DNA from: Pedobacter sp. PACM 27299 | GTDB taxonomy: Bacteria; Bacteroidota; Bacteroidia; Sphingobacteriales; Sphingobacteriaceae | NCBI RefSeq assembly: GCF_001412655.1 | Contig: NZ_CP012996.1 | Coordinates: forward strand, 682,001-746,000 | Length of the DNA stretch: 64,000 bases | Direction: 5' to 3' | Shown here: positions 53,919 through 63,075 of the stretch, piece after piece | Layout: every line of letters begins with the position of its first letter | How positions within the stretch are numbered: the first letter of the stretch is position 1 | Position numbers and translations under genes: made by a program | The notes under the pieces: generated by a model | What the model was told of the DNA's origin: nothing | The model's input: only the letters and a program-made list of their open reading frames with translations | The model's database searches: none

Positions 53919-54815
53919 TCAGACCATTTCTTTTTTAAATATCTCTTCGATCACTTTGATTTCTTCCGCATAGATGGTCTTCTTTCTGGTCGAGAAATAC
54001 AGCGTATTTTCAATCACATCATTTCCTTCCCAGATCACTTTCATCTGTCCGCTTTCTATTTCTTTTCGACATAAAAAGTCTGGAATGATGGCTACACCAT
54101 TTTGTCCGCTGATACAACGTACAATAGAGCTCAGGTTTGGTACAATGTAATTGGGCTTGAAGTCTGGGCGCTTATTAAAGTTAAGGTGCCAGAAACGCCT
54201 TAAATGCTCCATATCGGCAGTAGTGCCATACCAGGTTTGCTGTTTCAGCCAGGCATGGACCTCTTTCATGTCTCCTTTTTGCAGCAATTCCTCAAAACCA
54301 CTGGTGTCCGTTTTGCTGCCGGCAACAAGCACAATCTTCTCTTTTGAAAAGGGCAGGTAATTGATATTATTGGAATCCCCTTTTTGTGGGGTGATGATCA
54401 AGTCAAGGATGCCATTATCGAGGTCGCTGAGCATTTCCGGATATTCTCCGAATTTAATAATCACATTAAATGGGAGGCTTGGTAAATAAGATTCCAGGGT
54501 AAATTGAAAAGTTTCAAAACACATCCCGATGCTGATGGTGGGTGTATCCTTTTCTGTACTCTTATGAAAATGATGCTCCGCAGTTTCCAGTTTTGTGATT
54601 GCATCCAAGATGTAATTGTACAACACTTTACCTCTTTCCGTAGAGACCATTTTCCTGGAAGTCCGGTCGAATAGTTTATACCCTACATAGGCTTCTAAAG
54701 AATTGAGGTGTAAACTGACCCCAGGCTGAGAAATATACAATACCTCTGCTGCGCCGGTTAGCGTTCCCGTTTCATATATCGCTTTAAATGTTCTGAACCA
54801 TTCTAGATTAACCAT
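53919..54815 (-). CDS. LysR family transcriptional regulator
   Basis: A 298-residue LysR protein with the N-terminal HTH (FRTFKAIYETGTLTGAAEVLYISQPGVSLHLNSLEAYVG) and a periplasmic-binding-like effector domain. Divergent from the MdaB-like oxidoreductase with a 186-base gap holding two symmetrical promoters. LysR regulators normally control the divergent neighbour; a quinone or redox stress effector would fit. Monocistronic. Confidence 0.92.
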   Translation of the reverse strand: MVNLEWFRTFKAIYETGTLTGAAEVLYISQPGVSLHLNSLEAYVGYKLFDRTSRKMVSTERGKVLYNYILDAITKLETAEHHFHKSTEKDTPTISIGMCFETFQFTLESYLPSLPFNVIIKFGEYPEMLSDLDNGILDLIITPQKGDSNNINYLPFSKEKIVLVAGSKTDTSGFEELLQKGDMKEVHAWLKQQTWYGTTADMEHLRRFWHLNFNKRPDFKPNYIVPNLSSIVRCISGQNGVAIIPDFLCRKEIESGQMKVIWEGNDVIENTLYFSTRKKTIYAEEIKVIEEIFKKEMV

Positions 54816-54863
54816 TTGCTATTTATTATAGTTGTACTGTGTGATTGTTTTTCTATTATAATT

Positions 54864-54927
54864 ATGATACAAAGATATGATTTAAGTTATTTTAATTATA
54901 GAGTAAGTCTGCTTAATTTTGTATCAT
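54864..54927. promoter_or_regulatory. Symmetric divergent promoters between LysR and MdaB-like genes
   Basis: ATGATACAAA (54864-54873) and TTTGTATCAT (54918-54927) are perfect inverted copies. Each contains the end of a -7 element: minus strand TATCTTTG (54877 to 54870) for the LysR gene, and plus strand TAATTTTG (54914-54921) for the oxidoreductase. The 44 bases between are AT-rich and hold the space for regulator binding. Confidence 0.55.
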
Positions 54928-55037
54928 CAAAAAGATAATAAGATTTATGATCCAGATCATTAGGTGATTAAGGATCAAAATCGTTTAAAGGTTAAACAAA
55001 AATGCTGAACCTAAGATCAGCGCTAAAAAAGATAAAA

Positions 55038-55679
55038 ATGAAAATATTTGTGATAAATGGTGGACAAGCTTTCGGTCATTCTGGTGGCCGCTTTAATGCA
55101 ACAGTTGCTGCAGAAACAATTAGCTTTTTCGAGAATCAACCTGGTTTTGAAGTAAAATCGACAAATGTGAATGATGATTATGATCCTTTAGCAGAGGTAG
55201 AAAAATACACCTGGGCAGACCTGGTCATTTATCATACTCCCATCTGGTGGTTTCAGGTGCCTCATGGATTGAAAAAATATATTGACGTGGTTTTTACCGT
55301 AGGACACAATAGAGGAATTTATAAAAGTGACGGCCGTTCTGCAGAAAATCCAGCCATTAACTATGGTACAGGTGGATTGTTAACTGGTAAAAAGTATCTA
55401 TTAACGACTTCCTGGAATGCGCCAAAAGAAGCTTTTACGCTTCCCGGAGAGTTCTTTGACCAAAAAAGTGTGGATGATGGCCCATTATTCGGATTCCACC
55501 GCATGAACGCTTTTACAGGGATGAAACCATTGCCAAGTCTGCATTTTCATGATGTGGAAAAGAATGCAGATGTGGAAACTGACTTGAAGAGATACCGGGC
55601 ACATTTAGCTGCGCTTTTTATTCCCGACGCTAATGCAGGGAGCTTGCAGGAATCTGAGCTTGAAGCGTCCGCCTTGTAA
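55038..55679 (+). CDS. NAD(P)H-dependent quinone oxidoreductase (MdaB-like)
   Basis: I choose the ATG at 55038 (MKIFVINGGQAFGHSGG), which matches the usual beginning of the family; the longer ORF from 55002 adds twelve basic residues. The 213-residue flavodoxin-fold enzyme has INGGQAFGHSGGRFN for FMN/FAD phosphate binding, the YHTPIWWFQVPHGLKKYID stretch and the substrate-side TTSWNAPKEAF. It reduces quinones in the cytoplasm and protects against oxidative stress. Divergent from and probably regulated by the LysR protein. Confidence 0.9.
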   Translation: MKIFVINGGQAFGHSGGRFNATVAAETISFFENQPGFEVKSTNVNDDYDPLAEVEKYTWADLVIYHTPIWWFQVPHGLKKYIDVVFTVGHNRGIYKSDGRSAENPAINYGTGGLLTGKKYLLTTSWNAPKEAFTLPGEFFDQKSVDDGPLFGFHRMNAFTGMKPLPSLHFHDVEKNADVETDLKRYRAHLAALFIPDANAGSLQESELEASAL

Positions 55680-55770
55680 AAATTGCAGTCAGTGAACGAC
55701 TTGTTTTTGTGCCTAACTCTGGAAAATGATGCATCTCAAATCATTCATTTTAGAATCAAGCAACCGACCT

Positions 55771-55811
55771 GAAAAGGGTCGTTTCCACAGTGAAACGGCC
55801 CTTTTCTTTTG
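55771..55811 (+). terminator. Terminator after the MdaB-like gene
   Basis: GAAAAGGGTCGTTTC pairs with GAAACGGCCCTTTTC (one mismatch or G-U), short loop, followed by TTTT. Confidence 0.75.
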
Positions 55812-55882
55812 ATAGGTAAAAATTAGTTATTTCTTTATTTGCCACCCTTTTAATGGTAACTTAGAATAATAGATAATTCCTT

Positions 55883-56773
55883 ATGTCGAATATTAAACTG
55901 ATTATTGAAGAGCGAGCGAGTAATATTGGTAATTTTATGGTGGGCAGGCTGCTGCCATTCCGTGAAAAAAGAATGGTAGGCCCATTTGCTTTTATCGACC
56001 ACATGGGGCCTGTTTGTTTAAGTGACCATGAAAATCTTGATGTTCCTCCACATCCACATATCGGACTTTCTACGCTTACTTATCTTTTTGAAGGCAGTAT
56101 TATGCACAAGGATAGCCTGGCAAATGAAATTGAAATTAAACCTGGACAAGTCAACTGGATGACCGCCGGAAAGGGAATAGTTCATTCCGAACGTACACCT
56201 GCCCACTTACGTCATTCTGATAAAATGCTTCATGGCTTACAAATTTGGGTGGCCTTACCCAAAGATCTGGAACACATGGAACCCGAATTTTTTCATGTAG
56301 AGGCTGAAGATATTCCATTCTGGGAACAAGATGGTGTCTCTATTAAACTGATCGCTGGTACTGCTTTTGGAAAGCAATCTCCGGTACCTGTTTACAGTCC
56401 GCTTTATTTCCTGGAATTGAAAACAAAAACGCGTAAAACCGTTAAAATTGGCGAAGATTTATTCGGAGAAAGTGGATTGTACATCTTAGCGGGCGCGATC
56501 GAAAGTGAAGGATTTACCTATGAACCGAAACAGCTGCTAGTCGCTAATGACAGTAAACTGTGTGAATTTGTGATGCAGGAAAATACGACGGTCTACCTAT
56601 TTGGCGGTACTACTTTTCCAGAGGAGCGTTTTATCTATTGGAATTTTGTGGCTACTTCTAAAGAAATTATTGAACAGGCTAAAAATAAATGGCTGGAGCA
56701 GTCTTTTGAAAGAGTCCCTGGAGAAACAGATTTTGTTCCTTTGCCAGAGCAAGGGAGGAGTATAAAAAGTTAG
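55883..56773 (+). CDS. Pirin family protein
   Basis: A 296-residue double-cupin protein. The N-terminal cupin has the metal-binding set in DVPPHPHIGLSTLTYLFEG, and HSER in GIVHSERTP. Bacterial pirins bind a non-heme metal; some (YhhW) are quercetinases, others bind partner enzymes. C-terminal cupin is typical. The GNAT gene starts 16 bases after its stop. Confidence 0.92.
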   Translation: MSNIKLIIEERASNIGNFMVGRLLPFREKRMVGPFAFIDHMGPVCLSDHENLDVPPHPHIGLSTLTYLFEGSIMHKDSLANEIEIKPGQVNWMTAGKGIVHSERTPAHLRHSDKMLHGLQIWVALPKDLEHMEPEFFHVEAEDIPFWEQDGVSIKLIAGTAFGKQSPVPVYSPLYFLELKTKTRKTVKIGEDLFGESGLYILAGAIESEGFTYEPKQLLVANDSKLCEFVMQENTTVYLFGGTTFPEERFIYWNFVATSKEIIEQAKNKWLEQSFERVPGETDFVPLPEQGRSIKS

Positions 56774-56789
56774 ATTTAAATTTATTCTT

Positions 56790-57071
56790 ATGAAAATTGA
56801 ACATCTAAATGAAAATAAAGGTGGCTATTTTAAAGCTGTAAATGAAGGCAAGACTGCGGCAATTATGAACTATGCCTGGGCTGGCCCGGGAAAAATCGTA
56901 ATCGAGCATACAGAGGTCAAGCCAGATTACTCCGGACAAGGTTTAGGAAAGGATTTAGTATTCGCAGCGGTAGACTATGCCAGGCTACAGAAAGTAAAGA
57001 TCCTTCCACTGTGTCCATTTGCTAAAAGTATCTTCAATAAGAATGAATCACTGAATGACGTGCTTTTTTAA
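56790..57071 (+). CDS. Small GNAT-type N-acetyltransferase (YidJ-like)
   Basis: A 93-residue minimal GNAT protein. The acetyl-CoA motif reads DYSGQGLGKDLVFAAVDYAR, followed by the Cys-containing ILPLCPFAKSIF common to this small family. It is half the normal GNAT length, typical for the group. Probably cotranscribed with pirin. Substrate unknown. Confidence 0.88.
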   Translation: MKIEHLNENKGGYFKAVNEGKTAAIMNYAWAGPGKIVIEHTEVKPDYSGQGLGKDLVFAAVDYARLQKVKILPLCPFAKSIFNKNESLNDVLF

Positions 57072-57076
57072 AAGTT

Positions 57077-57109
57077 GAACCGGCTATCCCCCGCAATGGT
57101 GCCGGTTCC
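57077..57109. other. Hairpin between the convergent GNAT and CoA-transferase genes
   Basis: GAACCGGC and GCCGGTTC form an eight-base stem with a 16-base loop. It is not followed by a T run, so a terminator role is weak. Confidence 0.35.
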
Positions 57110-57188
57110 CCCCATAATAGAAATTCATTAATATCCAGATAATGAACGATTCAAATAAACAGTAGATTAACGCTATTGAATAGTAGTA

Positions 57189-58469
57189 TTATTGGTTAAA
57201 GCGCTCATGGAAGGCGCGATCCAATTCCTCTCTGTGCATGGGATGGGCAAGGCTGATCAAAGCTTTGGCTCTTTGTTTTAAGCTCATTCCAAACAAGTTA
57301 ACTTTGCCATATTCTGTCACAATCCAGTGTACATGCCCTCTGGTGGTCACTACGCCAGCTCCTTGTTTCAGGAAAGGAACAATTCTGGAAATGCCTTTTG
57401 AGGTTATGGAAGGGAGGGCAATGATTGGTTTTCCACCTTCAGAGAGGGAGGCACCATGGATAAAATCCATTTGTCCGCCAATACCGGAGTACTGATAAGT
57501 ACCCATAGAATCCGCACAGATCTGACCGGTTAAGTCCAGCTCGATCGCTGAATTAATGGCAGTTACTTTAGGGTTTTTTCTAATGATGCTGGTATCATTT
57601 GCATAAGAGATGTCCATCACACGAACAATAGGATTGTCATTTACAAAATCATATAATTTCCGAGTGCCGATCATAAAAGAGGTGATGGACTTGCCGCGGT
57701 TTATCTTTTTAAGACTATTATTGATCACCCCATTTTGAATTAATGGAATCACCCCATCGGAAAGCATCTCTGTATGTAAGCCCAGATTTTTATGGCCGGT
57801 TAAGTTTTTCAATACCTGATCAGGAATACCGCCAATTCCCAGCTGCAGAGTGGCGCCATCTTCTACTAAAGAGGCAATATGTGCACCGATGGTAATCGTT
57901 GCTTCACTGGTTTTTGCAGAATAATCCACCTCTGGTAATTCCTGTTCAAAATAAACCAGGGAGTTAATGGCAGAAATGTGTACAAAACCATCACCATGTG
58001 TTCTCGGCATTTTTGGATTTACCTGGGCGATGATATGTTTTGCGGTATCTACCGCTGCTCTGGCAATGTCTACAGAAGTTCCTAAGGAGCAATATCCATG
58101 GGCATCAGGCTCAGAAACCTGGATCAGGGCCACATCAATCGGTAAAAATCCTTCTTTAAACAGTTTTGGAATCTGACTTAAAAAAATGGGGATGTAATCT
58201 CCATTCATGCTATTGGCTACCGCCCTGGTATTTGCCGATACGAATAGGGAATTAAAGAAAAAGCTTTCGCGATAAGGGCTTTGATTGAAATCAACATCTC
58301 CAAGTGTAGTGATGCTGGTGATCTCTACATTTTTAAGTTCCTGATGTCTTTTTTGTAAGGTTTTAATCAGGTGAACCGGCGTAGCGGCACTGCCATGAAT
58401 AAATACGCGATCACCTGATTTAATGGCTTGCAGGGCTTGTTCTGCGGTAGTATAGTTTGGAACATTCAT
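57189..58469 (-). CDS. Acetyl-CoA hydrolase/transferase family protein
   Basis: A 426-residue CoA-transferase of the 4-hydroxybutyrate/acetate CoA-transferase group. The N-terminal domain starts YTTAEQALQAIKSGDRVFIHGSAATP. The substrate-binding glycine loop GIGGIPDQVL is at about residue 210, and GIGGQMDFIHGASLSEGG at about 335. It exchanges CoA between acids such as acetate and butyrate or hydrolyses acetyl-CoA. Its 5' neighbour on the same strand is the sterol desaturase gene, 137 bases away; the two are likely separate transcripts. Confidence 0.9.
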   Translation of the reverse strand: MNVPNYTTAEQALQAIKSGDRVFIHGSAATPVHLIKTLQKRHQELKNVEITSITTLGDVDFNQSPYRESFFFNSLFVSANTRAVANSMNGDYIPIFLSQIPKLFKEGFLPIDVALIQVSEPDAHGYCSLGTSVDIARAAVDTAKHIIAQVNPKMPRTHGDGFVHISAINSLVYFEQELPEVDYSAKTSEATITIGAHIASLVEDGATLQLGIGGIPDQVLKNLTGHKNLGLHTEMLSDGVIPLIQNGVINNSLKKINRGKSITSFMIGTRKLYDFVNDNPIVRVMDISYANDTSIIRKNPKVTAINSAIELDLTGQICADSMGTYQYSGIGGQMDFIHGASLSEGGKPIIALPSITSKGISRIVPFLKQGAGVVTTRGHVHWIVTEYGKVNLFGMSLKQRAKALISLAHPMHREELDRAFHERFNQ

Positions 58470-58606
58470 AGGTTTTGATGCTGCTTTAAGGAAATTTGGA
58501 GTTAGACTCCTTACCTAACAAAAAGGTAAGGATTTTGTGCTAAATCTCTTTACAAATCGCCGTAAAGCAGCTGATCTAAATCATGAAAATAACTGACCTT
58601 CGTCAG

Positions 58607-59506
58607 CTAGGCTCCTGCCTGATCCTGGAGCTCTTTCTGCAATATCTTTGAGGTTTTACCATTTCCGTCATGACTCCATCCCGGAGGATTAAACATATAT
58701 TTCAGTTTATTCTTCCATCCCGGTGCTTTTTTAACATCATCAGAAAGTGCAATCAGCTCATGAAAAATAATATTTACTGCGCCCTGGCCTTCCGGCTGTG
58801 TGGTTAAGCCATAGTGGATTTCCTCTTCCGGTATTTCCTCCTGAAAAGTACCGAACCAGCGGTCCCATAAAATCAGAACCATACCCATGTTTTTATCCAG
58901 ATAACGCACGTTACTGGCATGGTGAACGCGGTGATGTGAAGGTGTCACAAAGATATATTCGATCCATGGATGAAGTTTTCCGATGGCCTGCGTATGCACG
59001 AGATTGCCATAAATCTGAGTAATCAGGTAGGCGAAAAGTATGTCAAAGGCATTGAAGCCCATAAAAGCCAGTGGCAAATAGAAAAATACGCGGTATAGAG
59101 GTTCAAATACGGTAGACCTGAAACCTGTGGTCAGGTTGAAAAATTCCGAAGAATGGTGGGTCACATGCATCGCCCAGAATAGGCGTACATAATGGCCAGT
59201 GGTATGCAGCAGCCAGTAAAGCAGGTCCTGAGCCAGAATCAATACGATCCAATACAGCCACACATTGGAAATTTCAAACAGACGATAATGCTCGTAACAA
59301 TAATCCAATAGGAAGAAAGTGGCAGTTTTCATGGTCAGGTTAACGATAAACGCTACTGCCATCAGGTACACATTGGTTAAAGTATCACGTCCATGATACA
59401 CTTTTTTATCATGGACGTAACTAAAGTACATTTCTACTAAAGTAAGGATTACAACAAAGCCAAAGAGGGCAACAATGCTCAGGTTTTTGTCTACTAATTC
59501 ATTCAT
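58607..59506 (-). CDS. Sterol desaturase / fatty acid hydroxylase family protein
   Basis: A 299-residue membrane di-iron enzyme. Four to five helices and the His clusters HTTGH, HVTHHSS and later HHRVHHASN that bind the two irons. In bacteria the family includes hydroxylases of fatty acids, sterol-like lipids and carotenoids (CrtZ is a relative). It begins one base after the DUF4249 gene, so it is translationally coupled to the TonB/DUF4249 operon. Substrate not readable. Confidence 0.9.
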   Translation of the reverse strand: MNELVDKNLSIVALFGFVVILTLVEMYFSYVHDKKVYHGRDTLTNVYLMAVAFIVNLTMKTATFFLLDYCYEHYRLFEISNVWLYWIVLILAQDLLYWLLHTTGHYVRLFWAMHVTHHSSEFFNLTTGFRSTVFEPLYRVFFYLPLAFMGFNAFDILFAYLITQIYGNLVHTQAIGKLHPWIEYIFVTPSHHRVHHASNVRYLDKNMGMVLILWDRWFGTFQEEIPEEEIHYGLTTQPEGQGAVNIIFHELIALSDDVKKAPGWKNKLKYMFNPPGWSHDGNGKTSKILQKELQDQAGA

Positions 59507-59507
59507 C

Positions 59508-60302
59508 TTATGGGATCACTAACGTTCTTTTTTCTGTGGTATGTGCACTGAAAAAGCCGAGTGCGCCATTTGTTATATTGCTCAGTGGATTGGCAGGGGC
59601 AGCTCCATTATCAGAGCCTTCCGCAGCAGACAGACTGAAAAGGTAAAGGTAAACAGAAGGATCAATACTATGCATTTCGATACCTAATTTGTCTCCTTTT
59701 TTAAAGTTCCTTGACAAATCATCGGTTTTGTTTTCAAAAATGACAGCCGTTGTTACTTCCTGACCGGGAGTGAATTGATCGTTCATCATGCTGTAGTTCC
59801 TTTGACGTCTGCCATTGTGAAACAGCTCAAACCAGTAAAAGTTTGTCACGTTTGCCGGATCCTTATATTTTACATAAGTGGTGACTTTCAAGCTGTCAAA
59901 ATCTTTGGCTTTCAGGTAAAAATCATCAAAAGGGACTACTAAAGGCATAGTGCTGGAAGCTTTGAAAGTTTCACCTTCTACAACAACAGTCAAATGATAA
60001 GTTTGACCTGGAATACCGGTTAAAGTTGATAATTTATATACCCCCGGACTATCTTCCAGCAGGGTATAAGCAGTGCCATTGTTTTCTATCTTCACTACTG
60101 CACCACTCAATCCGCTAAAAGGGTTGGTATCCTTAAAGTTTCTGGTTTTGCTGAGCAATACAGTACAGGAACCAGGTTCATTGGTAAGCGTACCTTCAAT
60201 CACGTATTTTACTTCGTTATCCTTGTATTTTAAGTCGATCACCTTTTCACAGGAACCTAGTAATATAGGGAAGAGCAGGAGGATATAAGCTATGTTTTTC
60301 AT
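59508..60302 (-). CDS. DUF4249 family lipoprotein
   Basis: A 264-residue lipoprotein with lipobox ILLGSC near residue 18. A beta-sandwich-like first half (YVIEGTLTNEPGSCTVLLSKTRNF) and the typical end NITNGALGFFSAH of the family. DUF4249 proteins almost always accompany a TonB-dependent receptor, as here (21 bases downstream of it), and are believed to be its surface or periplasmic partner. Substrate unknown. Confidence 0.9.
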   Translation of the reverse strand: MKNIAYILLLFPILLGSCEKVIDLKYKDNEVKYVIEGTLTNEPGSCTVLLSKTRNFKDTNPFSGLSGAVVKIENNGTAYTLLEDSPGVYKLSTLTGIPGQTYHLTVVVEGETFKASSTMPLVVPFDDFYLKAKDFDSLKVTTYVKYKDPANVTNFYWFELFHNGRRQRNYSMMNDQFTPGQEVTTAVIFENKTDDLSRNFKKGDKLGIEMHSIDPSVYLYLFSLSAAEGSDNGAAPANPLSNITNGALGFFSAHTTEKRTLVIP

Positions 60303-60323
60303 GTGGGTATTTTTGTAGGGTCT

Positions 60324-62969
60324 TTAAAATTTGAAATCGTAAGAGATGGAAGGAACGAACCTAAACAGACTGGTTTTTACCGCTTCTGTTATGTTTGGTT
60401 GATTTTCATTCTCACGGAAAGCGATTCTGTAAGCATTTGCTCTGCCATAAGCATTGTACAAGCTAAAGCTCAGTTCAGAAGAGAAGTTTTTTCTCTTTTT
60501 CAAGATATGGGTAGCACCAACATCCAATCGGTGATAAGCAGGCATACGGTCTGCATTTCTCTCGGAGTAATAAAAATAACTTTCTCCAAGTAAGGTATAT
60601 TTCGCATTAGGGAAGGTTACGGCATTTCCGGTTGCAAATACCCAGTTGGCAGAGAAGGACCATTTCTTGTTCAGCTCATATAGAGCCACAATGGAAATAT
60701 CGTGCGTCCGGTCTTGTCGGGTATTGTACCAGTCATTGTTGTTGATGCCATCTACCTGTCTTTCTGATTTAGAAAGGGTATAAGCCAGCCATCCGGTTAG
60801 TTTTCCTGTTTTCTTCTTCAACAGCCATTCCACACCATAAGCACGTCCTTTACCAAAAAGCAATTGCGTTTCTATCGGTTTATTGGTATAAATATCTGCC
60901 CCATTTCTGTAGTCGATCTGGTTTTTTAAGTCTTTGTAATAGGTTTCTATGGTCAACTCATAACGGTCTCCGCTTAGGTTTTTATAATAACCTAAGGATA
61001 CCTGATCGCTAAGTTCCGGTTTAATGATGTTCGTACTAGCTGTCCACCTGTCTATTGGCGAAGCAGAATTGGAATTTGAAATCAGGTGTAAATTCTGTGC
61101 ATTACGTACATAAGATGCTTTAATGGCTGCAGATTCAGAAAGTTGGAAGGAGGCTGCAATTCTAGGTTCCAGATTCACATAAGTTTTCACCACTTCTCCT
61201 CTTTTGTAGGTAGTTTCTGAAGTCACCTGCCCGGCAGGGTTGATGTCATAGTAAGTGCCTTTACCCAGAATACTGAACGCGGATAAGCGCAAACCATACG
61301 TTAAGCTGAAACCATCAGAAACTTTCCAGGTATTACTCGCATAAATTGCATTCTCTAAAGAGTAGCGGTTTTCCAGATCTTGAGAAACCATGCCTGAATT
61401 ACCTTCTGCACGTACTTCTCCTGGTTTAATCGTATGAAAAATAGAATTTAAACCAAAACTCAGTGTGTTGTTCCCATTGATATACCATTGCAGGTCTTCT
61501 TTGAAGTTCCAGTCTCTGATTTGAGAAAATAGGGATAAAGAGCTTTCATCTTCTTCGGCCTTGATCTTATAATTGTAATTACTAAAAATCAGGGAGGTAT
61601 TGGAGAATAGTCTGCTGTTGAACAAGTGATTCCAACGGACAGTAGCCGTCGCATTTCCCCAGTTGATTCCGGCCAGCTGATCGGCAGCCAATACATCTCT
61701 TCCAAAATATCCGGATACGAAGATCCTGTCTTTCTCGCCCAGAATATAATTCGCCTTCGCATTTACGTCATAGAAATAAAGACTGCTGCTATTAATCGTG
61801 GAGTCATTAGAAAGTTTCAGGAAGGCATCCAGATAAGTTCTACGGGCAGAAATGAGGAAGGAAGACTTCTCTTTTTGTATCGGTCCTTCTACGTTTAAGC
61901 GGGCAGCAATCATTCCGACACCACCGCTGACGCCAAATTTCTGAAGATTTCCATCGTTCATTTTTACATCCATCACAGACGATAATCCACCGCCATATTG
62001 TGCAGGCATGCCACTTTTATAAAGCGTTACATTTTTAATTGCATCAGAATTGAAGGTAGAAAAGAAGCCTAAAAGGTGGGAAGCGCCATATACTGGTGCT
62101 TCATCCAGCAGGATCATGTTCTGATCTGCACTGCCTCCGCGGACAAAAAAGCCTCCAGAGCCTTCTCCTGCAGATTTTACACCTGGTAAAAGCTGCAGTG
62201 TTTTGATTACGTCACGTTCTCCAAGTACCATCGGAATATTTTTCGTTTCGGTCAGGTTGATGCGTTCCATTCCCATCTGGGGATTTTCAATGTTTCTCCT
62301 TGCGCTGGTAGAAGTGATGCTCACTGTTTCCAGTTCATTGGCATCTTCTTCTAAAAGAATATTCAAGCGCATAGGCCCATTCAGGTCGACTGTTTTCGTC
62401 ATACTGCGGAAACCAATGGCCGAAACTTCTATTTGCTGTGTTCCTTTTGGCAAGCTGATCGAATAAAAACCATATTCATTACTTAAGGTCGCCACTTTAG
62501 TTCCAGCCCATCTTATGGTAGCAGCGATCAGCGTTTCTCCGGTTTTAGAAGAAGAGATCGTACCACTTAAACTGTACTTGTCTGCGCTCTTTGCCGGATT
62601 TGCCGCCGGATCGGCCATCGGCTTTTTTGCTTTCGTCGCGTCATATTGCAGGTGAATCTCCTGGTCCAGCGCATTGAATTTAAAAGGCTGACCAGTAAGT
62701 GCCATCGTCAGCACCTCATTTAAGGTTTTATTTTTAGCCTCTACAGAAATCTTTACCTTACTATTGGCCACTTGCTCATTGTAAGTAAATTTCACCTGTG
62801 TCAGTTTACTGATCTTGTCCAAAGCAGTTTTTAAAGGTTCTTCTTTTAGGCTGATGCTCAATCGCTTTTCTAATGGTGTTTGTGCATGAGCCTGCATTTG
62901 TATCAGGAGTAGGAATAGTAACATCAAGGCAACAACTGCCAGGAACCTTTTAGGTCCGTATTTTTTCAT
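60324..62969 (-). CDS. TonB-dependent receptor with N-terminal STN domain
   Basis: An 881-residue outer membrane transporter. The signal peptide ends MQAHAQ. An STN/secretin-type signalling domain (about residues 35-105) is followed by a carboxypeptidase-regulatory-like domain (about 130-210), a plug with GERDVIKTLQLLPGVKSAGEGSGGFF around residue 245, and a 22-strand barrel ending SYDFKF. The STN domain and the neighbouring FecR anti-sigma factor point to cell-surface signalling. It is followed by DUF4249. Ligand not known. Confidence 0.93.
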   Translation of the reverse strand: MKKYGPKRFLAVVALMLLFLLLIQMQAHAQTPLEKRLSISLKEEPLKTALDKISKLTQVKFTYNEQVANSKVKISVEAKNKTLNEVLTMALTGQPFKFNALDQEIHLQYDATKAKKPMADPAANPAKSADKYSLSGTISSSKTGETLIAATIRWAGTKVATLSNEYGFYSISLPKGTQQIEVSAIGFRSMTKTVDLNGPMRLNILLEEDANELETVSITSTSARRNIENPQMGMERINLTETKNIPMVLGERDVIKTLQLLPGVKSAGEGSGGFFVRGGSADQNMILLDEAPVYGASHLLGFFSTFNSDAIKNVTLYKSGMPAQYGGGLSSVMDVKMNDGNLQKFGVSGGVGMIAARLNVEGPIQKEKSSFLISARRTYLDAFLKLSNDSTINSSSLYFYDVNAKANYILGEKDRIFVSGYFGRDVLAADQLAGINWGNATATVRWNHLFNSRLFSNTSLIFSNYNYKIKAEEDESSLSLFSQIRDWNFKEDLQWYINGNNTLSFGLNSIFHTIKPGEVRAEGNSGMVSQDLENRYSLENAIYASNTWKVSDGFSLTYGLRLSAFSILGKGTYYDINPAGQVTSETTYKRGEVVKTYVNLEPRIAASFQLSESAAIKASYVRNAQNLHLISNSNSASPIDRWTASTNIIKPELSDQVSLGYYKNLSGDRYELTIETYYKDLKNQIDYRNGADIYTNKPIETQLLFGKGRAYGVEWLLKKKTGKLTGWLAYTLSKSERQVDGINNNDWYNTRQDRTHDISIVALYELNKKWSFSANWVFATGNAVTFPNAKYTLLGESYFYYSERNADRMPAYHRLDVGATHILKKRKNFSSELSFSLYNAYGRANAYRIAFRENENQPNITEAVKTSLFRFVPSISYDFKF

Positions 62970-63075
62970 AACTTTATATTAAATGTTGATTTTATTTGCC
63001 CTTAAGTTCTCAAGGCTGGGGCATTTGAAATTTATTGAGGTAATTGTCCGGTCTTCTTTTCTAGAAACCGGACAT

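Noticed and set aside
55002..55037. Twelve-residue N-terminal extension of the MdaB-like protein
   Set aside because: Family members begin at the Met equivalent to 55038; the extension is basic and unlike a signal peptide.
58505..58535. Hairpin CCTTACCT/AGGTAAGG between the CoA-transferase and sterol desaturase genes
   Set aside because: No T run follows it in the direction of the flanking genes; not supported as a terminator.
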